From Deinococcus gobiensis I-0 (GTDB taxonomy: Bacteria > Deinococcota > Deinococci > Deinococcales > Deinococcaceae): 64,000 bases of DNA. The stretch is taken from positions 186,001-250,000 of the forward strand of contig NC_017805.1 of NCBI RefSeq assembly GCF_000252445.1, written 5' to 3'. A model generated the notes under the pieces. It was not told the DNA's origin. It did not search any database and saw only the letters and a list, made by a program, of their open reading frames with translations. Both the position numbers and the translations under genes were made by a program. Positions 19,395 to 27,679 of the stretch are shown here, piece by piece; the stretch's first letter is position 1; each line of letters opens with the position of its first letter.

Positions 19395-19451
19395 ATGCAC
19401 TTCTCTTCTCTGCCCTGCCTGCGCCCTGCCCCGCCCCAGGTGAGCCGATGA
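19395..19451 (+). CDS. Possible 18-residue leader ORF before the DUF808 gene
   Basis: ATG 19395 lies 6 nt after TAAGGT (19383-19388), the spacing of a leaderless start. The frame reads MHFSSLPCLRPAPPQVSR and its TGA overlaps the ATG of the DUF808 gene (ATGA). The 13-bp sequence AGGTGAGCCGATG occurs identically at both starts (19385-19397 and 19438-19450). Either the ORF is a real coupling leader, or the repeat is a chance duplication of a translation start. Confidence 0.4.
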   Translation: MHFSSLPCLRPAPPQVSR

Positions 19452-20398
19452 GCGGCGGACTGGTCGCGCTGCTCGACGACGTGGCCGCCATCGCCAAGCT
19501 CGCGGCGGCGTCGGTGGACGACATCGGGGCGGCCGCGAGCCGCGCGGGGATCAAGGCGATCGGCGTGGTCGTGGACGACACGGCGGTCACGCCGCGCTAC
19601 GTCACCGGGTTCCGGCCCGAGCGCGAACTGCCGATCATCTGGCGCATCGCCAAGGGGTCGCTGCGCAACAAGATCGTGTTCATCCTGCCGGCGGCGCTGC
19701 TCCTGAGCCAGGTCCTGCCCGGGGCCATCACGCCGATCCTGATGCTCGGCGGCGCGTACCTGTGCTTCGAGGGCGCCGAGAAGGTCTACGAGGCGCTGGG
19801 CGGCGGTCACGGCCACGCCGAGGAGGCCGGCGCGGAGGTCGGCAGCGCCGCACACGAGGAACAGATGGTCGCCGGGGCCGTGCGCACCGATTTCATCCTC
19901 TCGGCCGAGATCATGGCGATCTCGCTGGGCGAGGTGGCGCAGGAGCCGCTGCTCTCGCGGGCGCTGATCCTGATCGTGGTGGCCATCGTCATCACGCTGC
20001 TGGTGTACGGCCTCGTGGGCCTCATCGTGAAGATGGACGACATCGGGCTGCGCCTCGCCCAGAGCGGTTCGGGCGCGGCGCGGGCCGCCGGGCGCGGGCT
20101 GGTCAGGGGCATGCCCGCCGTGATGTCGGTGCTCTCGGTCGTCGGCACGGCGGCGATGCTGTGGGTGGGCGGCCACATCGTGCTGGTGGGCCTGGAAGAG
20201 TTCGGCGTGGGCGGCCCGCTGCACTTTTTCCACGGCCTCGCGGTGTCGGCCGGGCACGCCATTCCCTTCGCCGAGGCGGTCGTCGAGTGGCTGGTCGAGA
20301 CCCTGGGCTCGGCCCTGGTGGGCCTGGTGCTGGGCGGGATCATCGTCGGGATCATGCACCTGCTGCCCAAGAAGGGGGGGAAGGCGGCGGCACACTGA
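19448..20398 (+). CDS. DUF808/YedI-family inner-membrane protein
   Basis: 316 residues, close to E. coli YedI. The family start SGGLVALLDDVAAIAKLAAASVDD is clear (only part quoted: GLVALLDDVAAIAK), followed by KAIGVVVDDTAVTPRYV and the hydrophobic segments IVFILPAALLLSQVLPG, LILIVVAIVITLLVYG, a segment near VMSVLSVVGTAAMLWVGG, and LVGLVLGGIIVGIMHLLP. Function is unknown in all members I know of. The translation start overlaps a short upstream ORF and is preceded by AGGTGAG. Confidence 0.88.
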   Translation: MSGGLVALLDDVAAIAKLAAASVDDIGAAASRAGIKAIGVVVDDTAVTPRYVTGFRPERELPIIWRIAKGSLRNKIVFILPAALLLSQVLPGAITPILMLGGAYLCFEGAEKVYEALGGGHGHAEEAGAEVGSAAHEEQMVAGAVRTDFILSAEIMAISLGEVAQEPLLSRALILIVVAIVITLLVYGLVGLIVKMDDIGLRLAQSGSGAARAAGRGLVRGMPAVMSVLSVVGTAAMLWVGGHIVLVGLEEFGVGGPLHFFHGLAVSAGHAIPFAEAVVEWLVETLGSALVGLVLGGIIVGIMHLLPKKGGKAAAH

Positions 20399-20459
20399 AG
20401 CTGCCGGGCCGGGCGGCCGCTTGTGACCTCCGTCCTTCCCGGCCCACGTCCCCATCGGC

Positions 20460-20465
20460 TACACT
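20460..20465 (+). promoter_or_regulatory. Candidate -10 of rimO
   Basis: TACACT, 51 nt before ATG 20517. The same hexamer precedes the genes at 18162 and 60315. Here the gene has a leader with a strong GGAGGA ribosome site. Confidence 0.4.
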
Positions 20466-20516
20466 GCAACGTTGAATGTTGCGCCCCGCGCGTGGGTGCG
20501 CGGAGGAGCAGCACAG

Positions 20517-22010
20517 ATGACCGTACAGGAACAGCCGGTGGGCCTCGCCCCCGCCAAAAAAGTTGGATTCATCAGCCTGGGGTGCCCCAAGGCGCTGGTG
20601 GACAGTGAACGCATCTTGACGCAGCTGCGGGCCGAGGGCTACGAGGTCGCGCCGAGCTACGAGGACGCCCAGGCCGTCATCGTGAACACCTGCGGCTTCA
20701 TCACCCCGGCGGTCGAGGAATCGCTCGCGGCCATCGGGGAGGCGCTCGACGCCACCGGCAAGGTCATCGTGACCGGCTGCCTAGGCGAGCGCCCCGAGAA
20801 GATCCTGGAGCGCCACCCCAAGGTCGCGGCGATCACGGGCAGCGAGGCCGTGGACGACGTGATGGGCCACGTGCGCGAGCTGCTGCCGATCGAGCAGGGG
20901 ACCTTTACCGGCCTGCTGCCGGTCGCGGCCCCGGGCATGCGGGCAGGCATCGCCGTGCCCGAGCGCGAGGCGACCCGCCACGGCGACGTGTTTGCGCCCA
21001 GCGTGCGCCTCACGCCCCGGCACTACGCCTACGTCAAGATCGCGGAGGGGTGCAATCACACCTGCTCGTTCTGCATCATTCCCAAGCTGCGCGGCAAGCA
21101 GGTCAGCCGCGACGCGGGCGCGGTGCTGTACGAGGCCTTCCGGCTCGTGGCGGGCGGCACCAAGGAACTCGTCGTGATCTCGCAGGACACCTCGGCCTAC
21201 GGGGTGGACGTGCGCCACCGCGACTCGGAATTCCAGGGCGAGCAGGTCCGCGCGCATCTCACCGACCTCGCGGTCAAGCTCGGCGAGATGGGCGCGTGGG
21301 TGCGGATGCACTACGTGTACCCCTACCCGCACGTCGAGAAGCTGGTGGAGCTGATGGCGGCCGGCAAGATCCTGCCCTACCTCGACGTGCCGCTGCAACA
21401 CGCCTCGCCGCGCGTGCTGCGCGCCATGCGCCGCCCCGGCGCGGGCAAGCAGCTCGACACCATCCGGCGCTGGCGCGAGATCTGCCCCGAGCTGACCATC
21501 CGCTCGACCTTCATCGTGGGCTTTCCCGGCGAGACGGAAGCCGAGTTCCAGGAACTGCTGGACTTCCTGGAGGCCGCGAGGCTCGACCGCGTGGGCGCCT
21601 TCCCCTACAGCGACGTGGACGAGGCCGACGCGGGCGCGCTGGACAACCCCGTGCCCGAGGAGGTCAAGCAGGAGCGGCTGGCCCGCTTCATGGAAGTCGC
21701 GCAGCGGATCAGCGCCGAGAAGCTGGCCGAGAAGGTCGGCCGCGTCCTCGACGTGATCGTGGACGAGTTCAACGACGAGGACGACGACGCCCCCGGCACC
21801 CGCCTCATCGGCCGGACCAAGGGCGACGCCCCGGGCATCGACGGGCAGGTCTACCTGTACGCGGGCGACTTCGCCGGGCAGGTCAAGATCGGGGACATCG
21901 TGCAGGCGCGCATCGAGGAGAGCGACGAGTACGACCTCTTCGGCGAGGTCGTGGCGCGGCCCGAGTGGCGCCCCAACGTGCCGCAGCTCGGACACTTCGG
22001 CAAGCACTGA
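20517..22010 (+). CDS. rimO: Ribosomal protein S12 methylthiotransferase RimO
   Basis: Radical SAM enzyme that methylthiolates the conserved Asp of ribosomal protein S12. Of its 497 residues, the N-terminal UPF0004 domain has [24 protein letters not shown] and VTGCLGERP, whose cysteines bind the auxiliary cluster. The radical SAM motif is [17 protein letters not shown], and a C-terminal TRAM-like domain ends near the stop. [18 protein letters not shown] is typical of RimO/MiaB. ATG 20517 is chosen for GGAGGA upstream; an in-frame start 45 bp earlier would add 15 residues. The strong terminator at 22022-22059 ends it. Confidence 0.95.
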   Translation: MTVQEQPVGLAPAKKVGFISLGCPKALVDSERILTQLRAEGYEVAPSYEDAQAVIVNTCGFITPAVEESLAAIGEALDATGKVIVTGCLGERPEKILERHPKVAAITGSEAVDDVMGHVRELLPIEQGTFTGLLPVAAPGMRAGIAVPEREATRHGDVFAPSVRLTPRHYAYVKIAEGCNHTCSFCIIPKLRGKQVSRDAGAVLYEAFRLVAGGTKELVVISQDTSAYGVDVRHRDSEFQGEQVRAHLTDLAVKLGEMGAWVRMHYVYPYPHVEKLVELMAAGKILPYLDVPLQHASPRVLRAMRRPGAGKQLDTIRRWREICPELTIRSTFIVGFPGETEAEFQELLDFLEAARLDRVGAFPYSDVDEADAGALDNPVPEEVKQERLARFMEVAQRISAEKLAEKVGRVLDVIVDEFNDEDDDAPGTRLIGRTKGDAPGIDGQVYLYAGDFAGQVKIGDIVQARIEESDEYDLFGEVVARPEWRPNVPQLGHFGKH

Positions 22011-22021
22011 GCCGGACAGGG

Positions 22022-22059
22022 GCGGGGGAGGAGCAGACCGGAGTCTGCCCCTCCCCCGC
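22022..22059. terminator. Bidirectional terminator between rimO and the regulator
   Basis: A 17-bp stem, GCGGGGGAGGAGCAGAC (22022-22038) against GTCTGCCCCTCCCCCGC (22043-22059), with one mismatch and a CGGA loop, placed between two convergent stops. Confidence 0.85.
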
Positions 22060-22061
22060 GC

Positions 22062-22715
22062 CTATTCCCCCTCGGGCAGGTCGGGGGTCAGGTCCACGCG
22101 CAGCAGGTAGGGGTCCGGGCCGCCGCGCCCCTGGTAGCGCGCGACGAGGTCGTTCAGGTCGCGTTGCAGGGCCTTGGCGTCGGCCCGGGTCAGGAACAGC
22201 CGCTCCAGCCTCACCGACAGCGCGGGAGCTTCGGGGCGCTGCAACTCGGCGTAGTCGAAGTCGCCCGCGCGCGGTGTCACGTCGGCGATCACGAGGTCGC
22301 CCTCGCGGAACAGCCGCAGACCGATCTCTCCCTCGTCGCGCACGAGCGCCATCGACGCCTGCACGAGCGCCCGGTTGATATGGTCCTGCACCTGCGCGCT
22401 GTGCAGCCCCACGAGTTCTTCCAGGCTGCCCAGCGGCGTCAGGGTATAGGGAATGAGCAGGGCGTCGGCCACCGCGCGGTAGTGCCGGATGCTGCGGCCC
22501 CGGCGCGGCTCCAGATGGTCCTCGACGACCAGCCCGGCGCGCAGCAGCCGCCTCACGCGGTGGTGCGCGGCATTCAGCGCCAGCCCCAGGTGCGCCGCGA
22601 GCGCCCCGGCGGGCCAGGGCCGCAGCATCAGCGCCGAGAGCACGCGGGTGTAGTCGGGGTCCAGACACAGCCGGGCGGCCTCGGGGCTGTCGAGGGTATG
22701 CCACGCACGCGCCAT
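22062..22715 (-). CDS. Winged-helix transcriptional regulator (ArsR-like)
   Basis: 217 residues. The N-terminal 85 residues form a winged helix: DYTRVLSALMLRPWPAGALA, LGLALNAAHHRVRRLLRAG as the recognition helix, then HLEPRRGRSIRHYRAVADAL as the wing. The C-terminal 130 residues, helical with FLTRADAKALQRDLNDLVARY, resemble the effector part of other ArsR-like regulators. It is divergent from the P450 gene with 59 bp between starts and a 7-bp inverted repeat in that gap. TAGGCT lies 5 nt before its ATG, a leaderless arrangement. It probably controls itself and the P450. Confidence 0.78.
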   Translation of the reverse strand: MARAWHTLDSPEAARLCLDPDYTRVLSALMLRPWPAGALAAHLGLALNAAHHRVRRLLRAGLVVEDHLEPRRGRSIRHYRAVADALLIPYTLTPLGSLEELVGLHSAQVQDHINRALVQASMALVRDEGEIGLRLFREGDLVIADVTPRAGDFDYAELQRPEAPALSVRLERLFLTRADAKALQRDLNDLVARYQGRGGPDPYLLRVDLTPDLPEGE

Positions 22716-22723
22716 GCCTCAGC

Positions 22724-22755
22724 CTACTCGCCGCGCCGGGTTGCGGGTCGAGTAG
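22724..22755. promoter_or_regulatory. Inverted repeat in the regulator-P450 divergent promoter
   Basis: CTACTCG (22724-22730) and CGAGTAG (22749-22755) are perfect 7-bp arms, 18 bp apart. Each arm carries the start of a TAG... -10-like hexamer facing outward, so a dimer bound here could control both genes. Confidence 0.5.
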
Positions 22756-22774
22756 AGGAATGCGAGCCTGAGCC

Positions 22775-23995
22775 ATGACCTTCTCTCCTCCCGGCAGCGA
22801 CCCCGCCCGGTTGCGGGCCGCCGAGGCGCTGTGGAACCCGGCGCTCCTGCCCGACCCCTACCCGCACTACGAGGTGGTCCGGGGCCTGGGCGGCGGCCTG
22901 ATGCCCCTGCCCGAGTGGAACGGCTGGTTCCTGACCTCGCACGCGGCCGTGAGCGCGGTGCTGCGCTCGCCGGCCGCGCGCAGCGGCGGGGGCATCGAGG
23001 CGATGCCGGGCAGCGACGGCACGCGGCTGCTCCAGGGCATGATGCTGTGGCACAACGGCCCCTCGCACGCGCGACTGCGTTCCCTGGTGTCGGCCGCCTT
23101 CACGCCGCGCGTGGTCGAGGAGCAGCGCGAACTGGTGCGCGGCCTGCTGCGCGACCTGCTCGCCTCCTGGCGGGGCCAGGACCGGGTGGACGTGGTCGCC
23201 ACGCTGGCGCACCCGCTGCCTGCGCGGGTCATCATGGCGATGCTGGGCCTGAGCGGCGAAGACGAGGCCCGCTTCGTGCGCTGGTCGAACAGCGTGGCCG
23301 AGCTCATCGGCGGCGCGCAGGGATCGCCCGAACTGCTCGCACGCATCGACGCCGATGCCCGCGAGATGCGCGGTTATTTCCGCGACCTCGTGGAGGACCT
23401 GCGCGCCCGGCCCCGCCCCGGTCTGCTCTCGGCGCTGGCGGCGACTGGGGACGGCGCCGAGCGCCTGAGCGGCGACGAACTGCTCTCGAACGCCGTGCTG
23501 CTGCTCACCGCCGGGCACGAGACGACCAGCAACCTCATCCCCGGCGGTCTGCTGGAGCTCGCGCGCCAGCCGGAGGCCTGGGCCGCCCTGGTCGAGCAGC
23601 TCCGGCGGCCCGGCGTGGCCGACGAGCTGCTGCGTGTGGTGTCGCCGGTGCAGGTGGACGGGCGACAGTTGGGCGCCGACCTGACCGTGGAGGGCACGGC
23701 CCTGCGCGCCGGGCAGTTCACCCAGTTGCTACTGGCGGCGGCCAACCGCGACCCGGCCGTATTCCCCGATCCTGCCCGCCTCGACTGGGACCGGCCGAAC
23801 AGCGCGCGGCACCTCGCCTTCGCGGCGGGGCCGCACTACTGTCTGGGGGCCAGCCTCGCGCGGCTAGAGATCGCGGAGGTCTTCGCGGCGCTGGCCGAGG
23901 GCTTTCCGGACCTGCGCGTGGCCGACCCACATCCCCGCTACAAGCCCAACCTGATCCTGCGCGGCCCGGCCGAACTGTGGGTACAGCCGGGCTGA
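22775..23995 (+). CDS. Cytochrome P450
   Basis: 406-residue soluble bacterial P450 that would hydroxylate a small hydrophobic substrate using an external redox partner. The I-helix oxygen motif is LLTAGHETTSNLI, the K-helix ExxR is ELLRVVSPVQ, and the heme loop is FAAGPHYCLGASLAR with the Cys ligand. WHNGPSHARLRSLVSAAFTP is the C-helix region. No membrane anchor. The Rieske-FAD reductase encoded 4 bp downstream on the other strand is a conceivable electron donor, though it belongs to a different operon. The substrate is unknown. Confidence 0.93.
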   Translation: MTFSPPGSDPARLRAAEALWNPALLPDPYPHYEVVRGLGGGLMPLPEWNGWFLTSHAAVSAVLRSPAARSGGGIEAMPGSDGTRLLQGMMLWHNGPSHARLRSLVSAAFTPRVVEEQRELVRGLLRDLLASWRGQDRVDVVATLAHPLPARVIMAMLGLSGEDEARFVRWSNSVAELIGGAQGSPELLARIDADAREMRGYFRDLVEDLRARPRPGLLSALAATGDGAERLSGDELLSNAVLLLTAGHETTSNLIPGGLLELARQPEAWAALVEQLRRPGVADELLRVVSPVQVDGRQLGADLTVEGTALRAGQFTQLLLAAANRDPAVFPDPARLDWDRPNSARHLAFAAGPHYCLGASLARLEIAEVFAALAEGFPDLRVADPHPRYKPNLILRGPAELWVQPG

Positions 23996-23999
23996 AGGA

Positions 24000-25586
24000 T
24001 CAGGAAAGTCGGCCGGAGGGGGCCGCGTCCCGCAACCGCTCCGGCAGGCTGAATTCTCCGGCGCGGACCTCGGCGGCCACTGGTGCGCGGCCCAGGCGCA
24101 GCAACTCCTCGAAGGCGACGAGGTCGGCGTCGCGGCCCATGCCGCTCGCGGCCACCGTATGCTCGCCGTCGAAGGTGAACTCGATGAAGTTCAGGGTGTC
24201 GGGGTCGCCCCACAGGTGGGTTTCGTCCAGCGAATCGGCGTGGCCCACGTAGCGCAGGCTCTTGCCGTACTGCTGGGTCCAGAAGAAGGGCACGCGGGCA
24301 TCCATCGGCGCCGCGCCGGGAACGTCCAGAATCGCCTGCGCCGCCGCCAGACCGTGTTGCAGGGCCACGCGCCAGTGCTCGACACGCATCTCGCCCAGCA
24401 CGGTCGGCGCCGCCGCGATGTCGCCCAGGGCGTAGAGGTCGGGGGCGAGTTGCAGCGCCGCGTCCACGTGGACCGCGCCCTTCTCGTCACGCCACTCGGC
24501 CAGCAGGTCCGTGTTGGGCGACACGCCGATACCCAGCAGCACGAGGTCGGCGTCCAGGCGCTCGCCGCCCTTGAGGGTCACGGCTTCGACCTTCTCGCCG
24601 CCGTCCAGGCGCTCGACCTCGGCCTCCAGCACGAAGCGCACGCCCTTGTCCTCGTGCAGCCTGCGGATGGCCCGGCCCACGCGGGGGGTCAGGGCGCGGC
24701 CCAGCACCTCGGCGTCCTGGCCGACGACCGTGACCGACTGCGCGCCGCCCTCGCCCACCAGGCTCGACGCCGCCTCCAGCCCGATGAAGCTGCTTCCCAC
24801 CACAACCACCCGCGCGCCCTGGGCCGCCGCGCGCAGGGCCTCGGCATCGGCGAGCGAGCGCAGCGGGTACACGCCGTCCAGATCAGCGCCGGGCACCTTG
24901 AGGGGCTTGGGGCTGGCTCCGGTCGCCACGACCACCCGGTCGTAGGGCAGGACTTCGCCGCCCGCGAGATGCAGCCTTTTGGCCGCGTGGTCGAGCTTCT
25001 CGGCGCGCACGCCGCTGCGCAGGGTCACCCGCTGCTTCTGCGCCCAGTCGCCGCCACCCAGGGGCAGGGTCTCGGGCTTCTTCTTGCCGGTCAGGTAGGC
25101 CTTGCTCAGGGCGGTGCGGTCGTAGGGGGCCCGCTCTTCCTGTGTGACCATCGTCAGGTCGCCCGTATACCCGGCTGCCCGCAGGCTCTGCGCCACCATG
25201 AAGCCGGCCGCGCCGCCCCCGACGACGAGCGTGTGGCCGTCGGCCGCGCCCTGGGGGGGCTTCGCGGGGGCCTGCGCCTCCTCGGCCACCTCCCAGGCGT
25301 CGCCGTCGCGGGTCAGGGTGTAGCGTTTCAGGCCGTCCAGGGCGGGCGGCTCCAGCAGGTGGCCGTCGTCCGCGCTGAAGGTCGCGTGGTGCCAGGGGCA
25401 CACCACCCGCGCGCCGCAGCGCAGGCCCTTGCCCAGGTCGGCGCCCGCGTGGGGGCACTTGGCGTCGAAGGCCCGCAGCTCGTCGCCGTCGCGCACGACC
25501 AGCACCTTGCGGTCGCCGTGCGGAAAGGACGCCATGCCGCCGTCGGGCACGTCGGCGGTGCGGACACGGAGGGGCGCGTGGGTCAT
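24000..25586 (-). CDS. Rieske [2Fe-2S] / FAD-dependent pyridine nucleotide reductase (AIF-like)
   Basis: 528 residues. Residues 1-105 are a Rieske domain with both ligand pairs, AKCPHAGADLG and VVCPWHHATF. The remainder is a two-dinucleotide-fold flavoprotein: TLVVGGGAAGFMVAQSLRAAG for FAD, RVVVVGSSFIGLEAASSLVG for NAD(P)H, and LYALGDIAAAP. The C-terminal domain resembles reductases such as BenC/ThcD partners and AIFL. ATG 25586 overlaps the hydrolase stop (ATGA). It is last in the six-gene glycoside operon and could re-oxidise or supply electrons to the GMC dehydrogenase; this is inference. Confidence 0.88.
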   Translation of the reverse strand: MTHAPLRVRTADVPDGGMASFPHGDRKVLVVRDGDELRAFDAKCPHAGADLGKGLRCGARVVCPWHHATFSADDGHLLEPPALDGLKRYTLTRDGDAWEVAEEAQAPAKPPQGAADGHTLVVGGGAAGFMVAQSLRAAGYTGDLTMVTQEERAPYDRTALSKAYLTGKKKPETLPLGGGDWAQKQRVTLRSGVRAEKLDHAAKRLHLAGGEVLPYDRVVVATGASPKPLKVPGADLDGVYPLRSLADAEALRAAAQGARVVVVGSSFIGLEAASSLVGEGGAQSVTVVGQDAEVLGRALTPRVGRAIRRLHEDKGVRFVLEAEVERLDGGEKVEAVTLKGGERLDADLVLLGIGVSPNTDLLAEWRDEKGAVHVDAALQLAPDLYALGDIAAAPTVLGEMRVEHWRVALQHGLAAAQAILDVPGAAPMDARVPFFWTQQYGKSLRYVGHADSLDETHLWGDPDTLNFIEFTFDGEHTVAASGMGRDADLVAFEELLRLGRAPVAAEVRAGEFSLPERLRDAAPSGRLS

Positions 25587-26314
25587 GACTGGACCTCCTG
25601 GGGAGCGAGCAGCGCCAGGACGTCCTGCGGACGCTCCAGCGGAATGAAGTGGCCGCTGCCGCGCGTGGCGACCGCGCGGGCCTGCGGCAGCGCGCCGAGT
25701 ACCTGCCCCCGGATGGTGTCCGGGGTGATCGAGGTGTCGTCCTCGGAGTACAGCACCGTCACGGGCGCGCGCAGGCCGCCGAGGTCGCCGCGCACGTCCT
25801 CCAGGCTGCCCACGTCGGTCCAGGCGGCCCAGGCTCCGGCGTCGGCGCGCAGGCCGTCCCGCACGAGCGCCTCGAAATCTTCCGGCAGCAGGGGCGAGTA
25901 GGCGATGGTTCGGTACTGCTCTTCCAGCGCCGCGCGGTCGCCGTGCGCGGCGCGCAGCCCGGCGCGGTCCTCGTCCGACATCGGCTCGGGGCTGGGGGGC
26001 GAGGGCGCGACCAGCAGCAACTCGGCCACGAGGTCGGGATGCCGGGCGGCGAGCAACAGAACGACCTTGCCGCCCATCGAGTGCCCGGCAAGGCGGTAAG
26101 GCCCCTCGCCCGCCGCGCGCAGCGTCCGGGCCAGCGACTCGGCCATGTCGGCGGTCGTCTGGCCGGGGCGACCCGCCGCAGCGTTGTCGCCGAAGCCGGG
26201 CAGCTCGGGGGTCAGCGCGCCGGCAGGCAGGCCTTCGAGCACCCGCCGCCACACCCCTCGCGAGGTGCCGAACCCGTGGACCAGCGCCCAGCGGGGCTGC
26301 GCAGGCCCGGTCAT
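25583..26314 (-). CDS. Alpha/beta-hydrolase
   Basis: 243 residues. LVHGFGTSRGVWR holds the oxyanion region, RLAGHSMGGKVVLLLA the nucleophile elbow Ser, VTVLYSEDDTSI the acid and SGHFIPLERP the catalytic His. It could be an esterase, lactonase or C-C hydrolase. Both ends overlap neighbours by 4 bp (ATGA), so it is part of the operon. In an oxidative sugar pathway a lactone or ester hydrolase would fit, but the substrate cannot be read from sequence. Confidence 0.87.
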   Translation of the reverse strand: MTGPAQPRWALVHGFGTSRGVWRRVLEGLPAGALTPELPGFGDNAAAGRPGQTTADMAESLARTLRAAGEGPYRLAGHSMGGKVVLLLAARHPDLVAELLLVAPSPPSPEPMSDEDRAGLRAAHGDRAALEEQYRTIAYSPLLPEDFEALVRDGLRADAGAWAAWTDVGSLEDVRGDLGGLRAPVTVLYSEDDTSITPDTIRGQVLGALPQARAVATRGSGHFIPLERPQDVLALLAPQEVQS

Positions 26315-27675
26315 ACCGGCACCTTCAGGGTGGCCGGCTCGGTCGTGAATTCGAACATCTCGCCGTGCGGCACGAGCGTGATCTGCCCGAACTGCTCGAG
26401 GACCGTGCGGTACGCGGCCTCGACCGGACGGGGATTGCGGGCGAGGTCGTACAGACCCACCGCGTTCACGCGCCCGTTGATCTCGCCCAGCGAGGTGTCC
26501 CAGTCGATCTGGTCGGTCAGCGAGTACCACGTGAAGCCCACCACCGGCACGTTGGACTGGCGCAGGTGCAGCACGTTGATCCACTGCTTCCACAGCCAGC
26601 TCGGGTTGCGCTCGGCATCGAAGGTGTTCGTCTCGGTATGCATCACCGGCTTGTGGTAGCGGCGGTAGAACCGGCAGGCCAGCTCGTGCCAGCCCAGCAC
26701 GTCCTCGGCCTGCACCTCGCTGCGGTCGGGCAGCACGATGCGCTCGTTGCGGCCGTAGTAGTCGTTGCCGATGATGTGATGGCCCGGCGGCTCGCAGGTC
26801 ATGAACCACTGGAACTCGGCGTCCGTCATCCCGTGGTCGCGCAGGTGGCGGTACACCTCGGCGTCGGGCAGCTTGGCGTACAGCAGGTCCAGCGAGAGGT
26901 AACTGAGCTTGTTGTGCAGCCGCAGGTCGTCGCGCGGGGTCGAGCAGGCGTCGTGCAGGTACTCGGCGCTCTCGCTCTGGATGAAGATGGCGTCGGGCCG
27001 CTGCTGCACCACCGCCTCGCACGCGAGGCAGCTGGCCGCCGCCGCGTGCTTGAGGGCCGTGATGAAGGCGCGCTGGCTCTTGAGGCCCTCGTTCCACAGG
27101 CCGTCGAGGGCGCTCGTGCGGGCCGTGACATAGATCTCGTTGACCGGCGTGAAGTAGCGCACCCAGCTGTAGCGCCGCGCCACCTCGCCCGCGTAGGCCG
27201 CGAAGTGGGCCGGAAATTCCGGATTCTGGAAGTCGCCCAGCCAGTCGGGCAGCCCGAAGTGCAGCAGATCGAGGATGGGGATGATGCCCAGCGTCTTCAG
27301 GCGGCCCATGACCTCGTCGGCGAATTCCCAGTCATATTTGCCGGGGGCCGGGTTGACGAGGTGATAGGGCAGGCCGTAGCGCAGGTACTTGATCCCTAGG
27401 CCCTTGACCAGCTCGAAGTCCTTCTCCCAGTGCTCGTAGTGGCCGCACTCGCGCATCTGGTCGCGCCGCACCTTGTCGCCGCCGGGGCCGCCCCGCACGA
27501 GGGGATACGAGCACTCGATCCCGGTGGCGAACATGAAGTTGCCCCGGTGACCCGTCGGTTCGCCCTTGCCGTAGGAGCCGGGCTTGCCCGCGAATTCGTC
27601 GCCGGTATAGACCTTCTGACCATGAACCTGCGGGTCTATGCGTTCCAGCGCCGCCAGGAAGTTGTCCTTGGCCAT
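26311..27675 (-). CDS. GH1-like family glycosidase
   Basis: 454 residues without signal peptide. A TIM-barrel of GH1/clan A type: FMFATGIECSYPLV, LGIKYLRYGLPYHLVNPAPG, YDWEFADEVMGRLKTLG, LDLLHFGLPDWLGDF, a putative acid/base Glu180 in YFTPVNEIYV and a putative nucleophile Glu348 in PVMHTETNTF. GFTWYSLTDQIDWD resembles the substrate-binding Trp segment of GH1. It matches the N-terminal half of the glycosidase/acyl-CoA dehydrogenase fusion at 15721-18069 in several blocks (LLH[YF]G.PD, VNEI). It lies 4 bp after the Gfo/Idh/MocA gene and overlaps the hydrolase. Exact family and substrate are uncertain. Confidence 0.82.
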   Translation of the reverse strand: MAKDNFLAALERIDPQVHGQKVYTGDEFAGKPGSYGKGEPTGHRGNFMFATGIECSYPLVRGGPGGDKVRRDQMRECGHYEHWEKDFELVKGLGIKYLRYGLPYHLVNPAPGKYDWEFADEVMGRLKTLGIIPILDLLHFGLPDWLGDFQNPEFPAHFAAYAGEVARRYSWVRYFTPVNEIYVTARTSALDGLWNEGLKSQRAFITALKHAAAASCLACEAVVQQRPDAIFIQSESAEYLHDACSTPRDDLRLHNKLSYLSLDLLYAKLPDAEVYRHLRDHGMTDAEFQWFMTCEPPGHHIIGNDYYGRNERIVLPDRSEVQAEDVLGWHELACRFYRRYHKPVMHTETNTFDAERNPSWLWKQWINVLHLRQSNVPVVGFTWYSLTDQIDWDTSLGEINGRVNAVGLYDLARNPRPVEAAYRTVLEQFGQITLVPHGEMFEFTTEPATLKVPV

Positions 27676-27679
27676 GAGG

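Noticed and set aside
19395..19397. Reading DUF808 from the earlier ATG at 19395
   Set aside because: That frame stops at 19451 after 18 codons and is not in frame with DUF808.
24000..26252. 750-codon frame covering both hydrolase region and Rieske-FAD gene
   Set aside because: The part upstream of 25586 is out-of-frame hydrolase sequence; the Rieske domain begins at ATG 25586.
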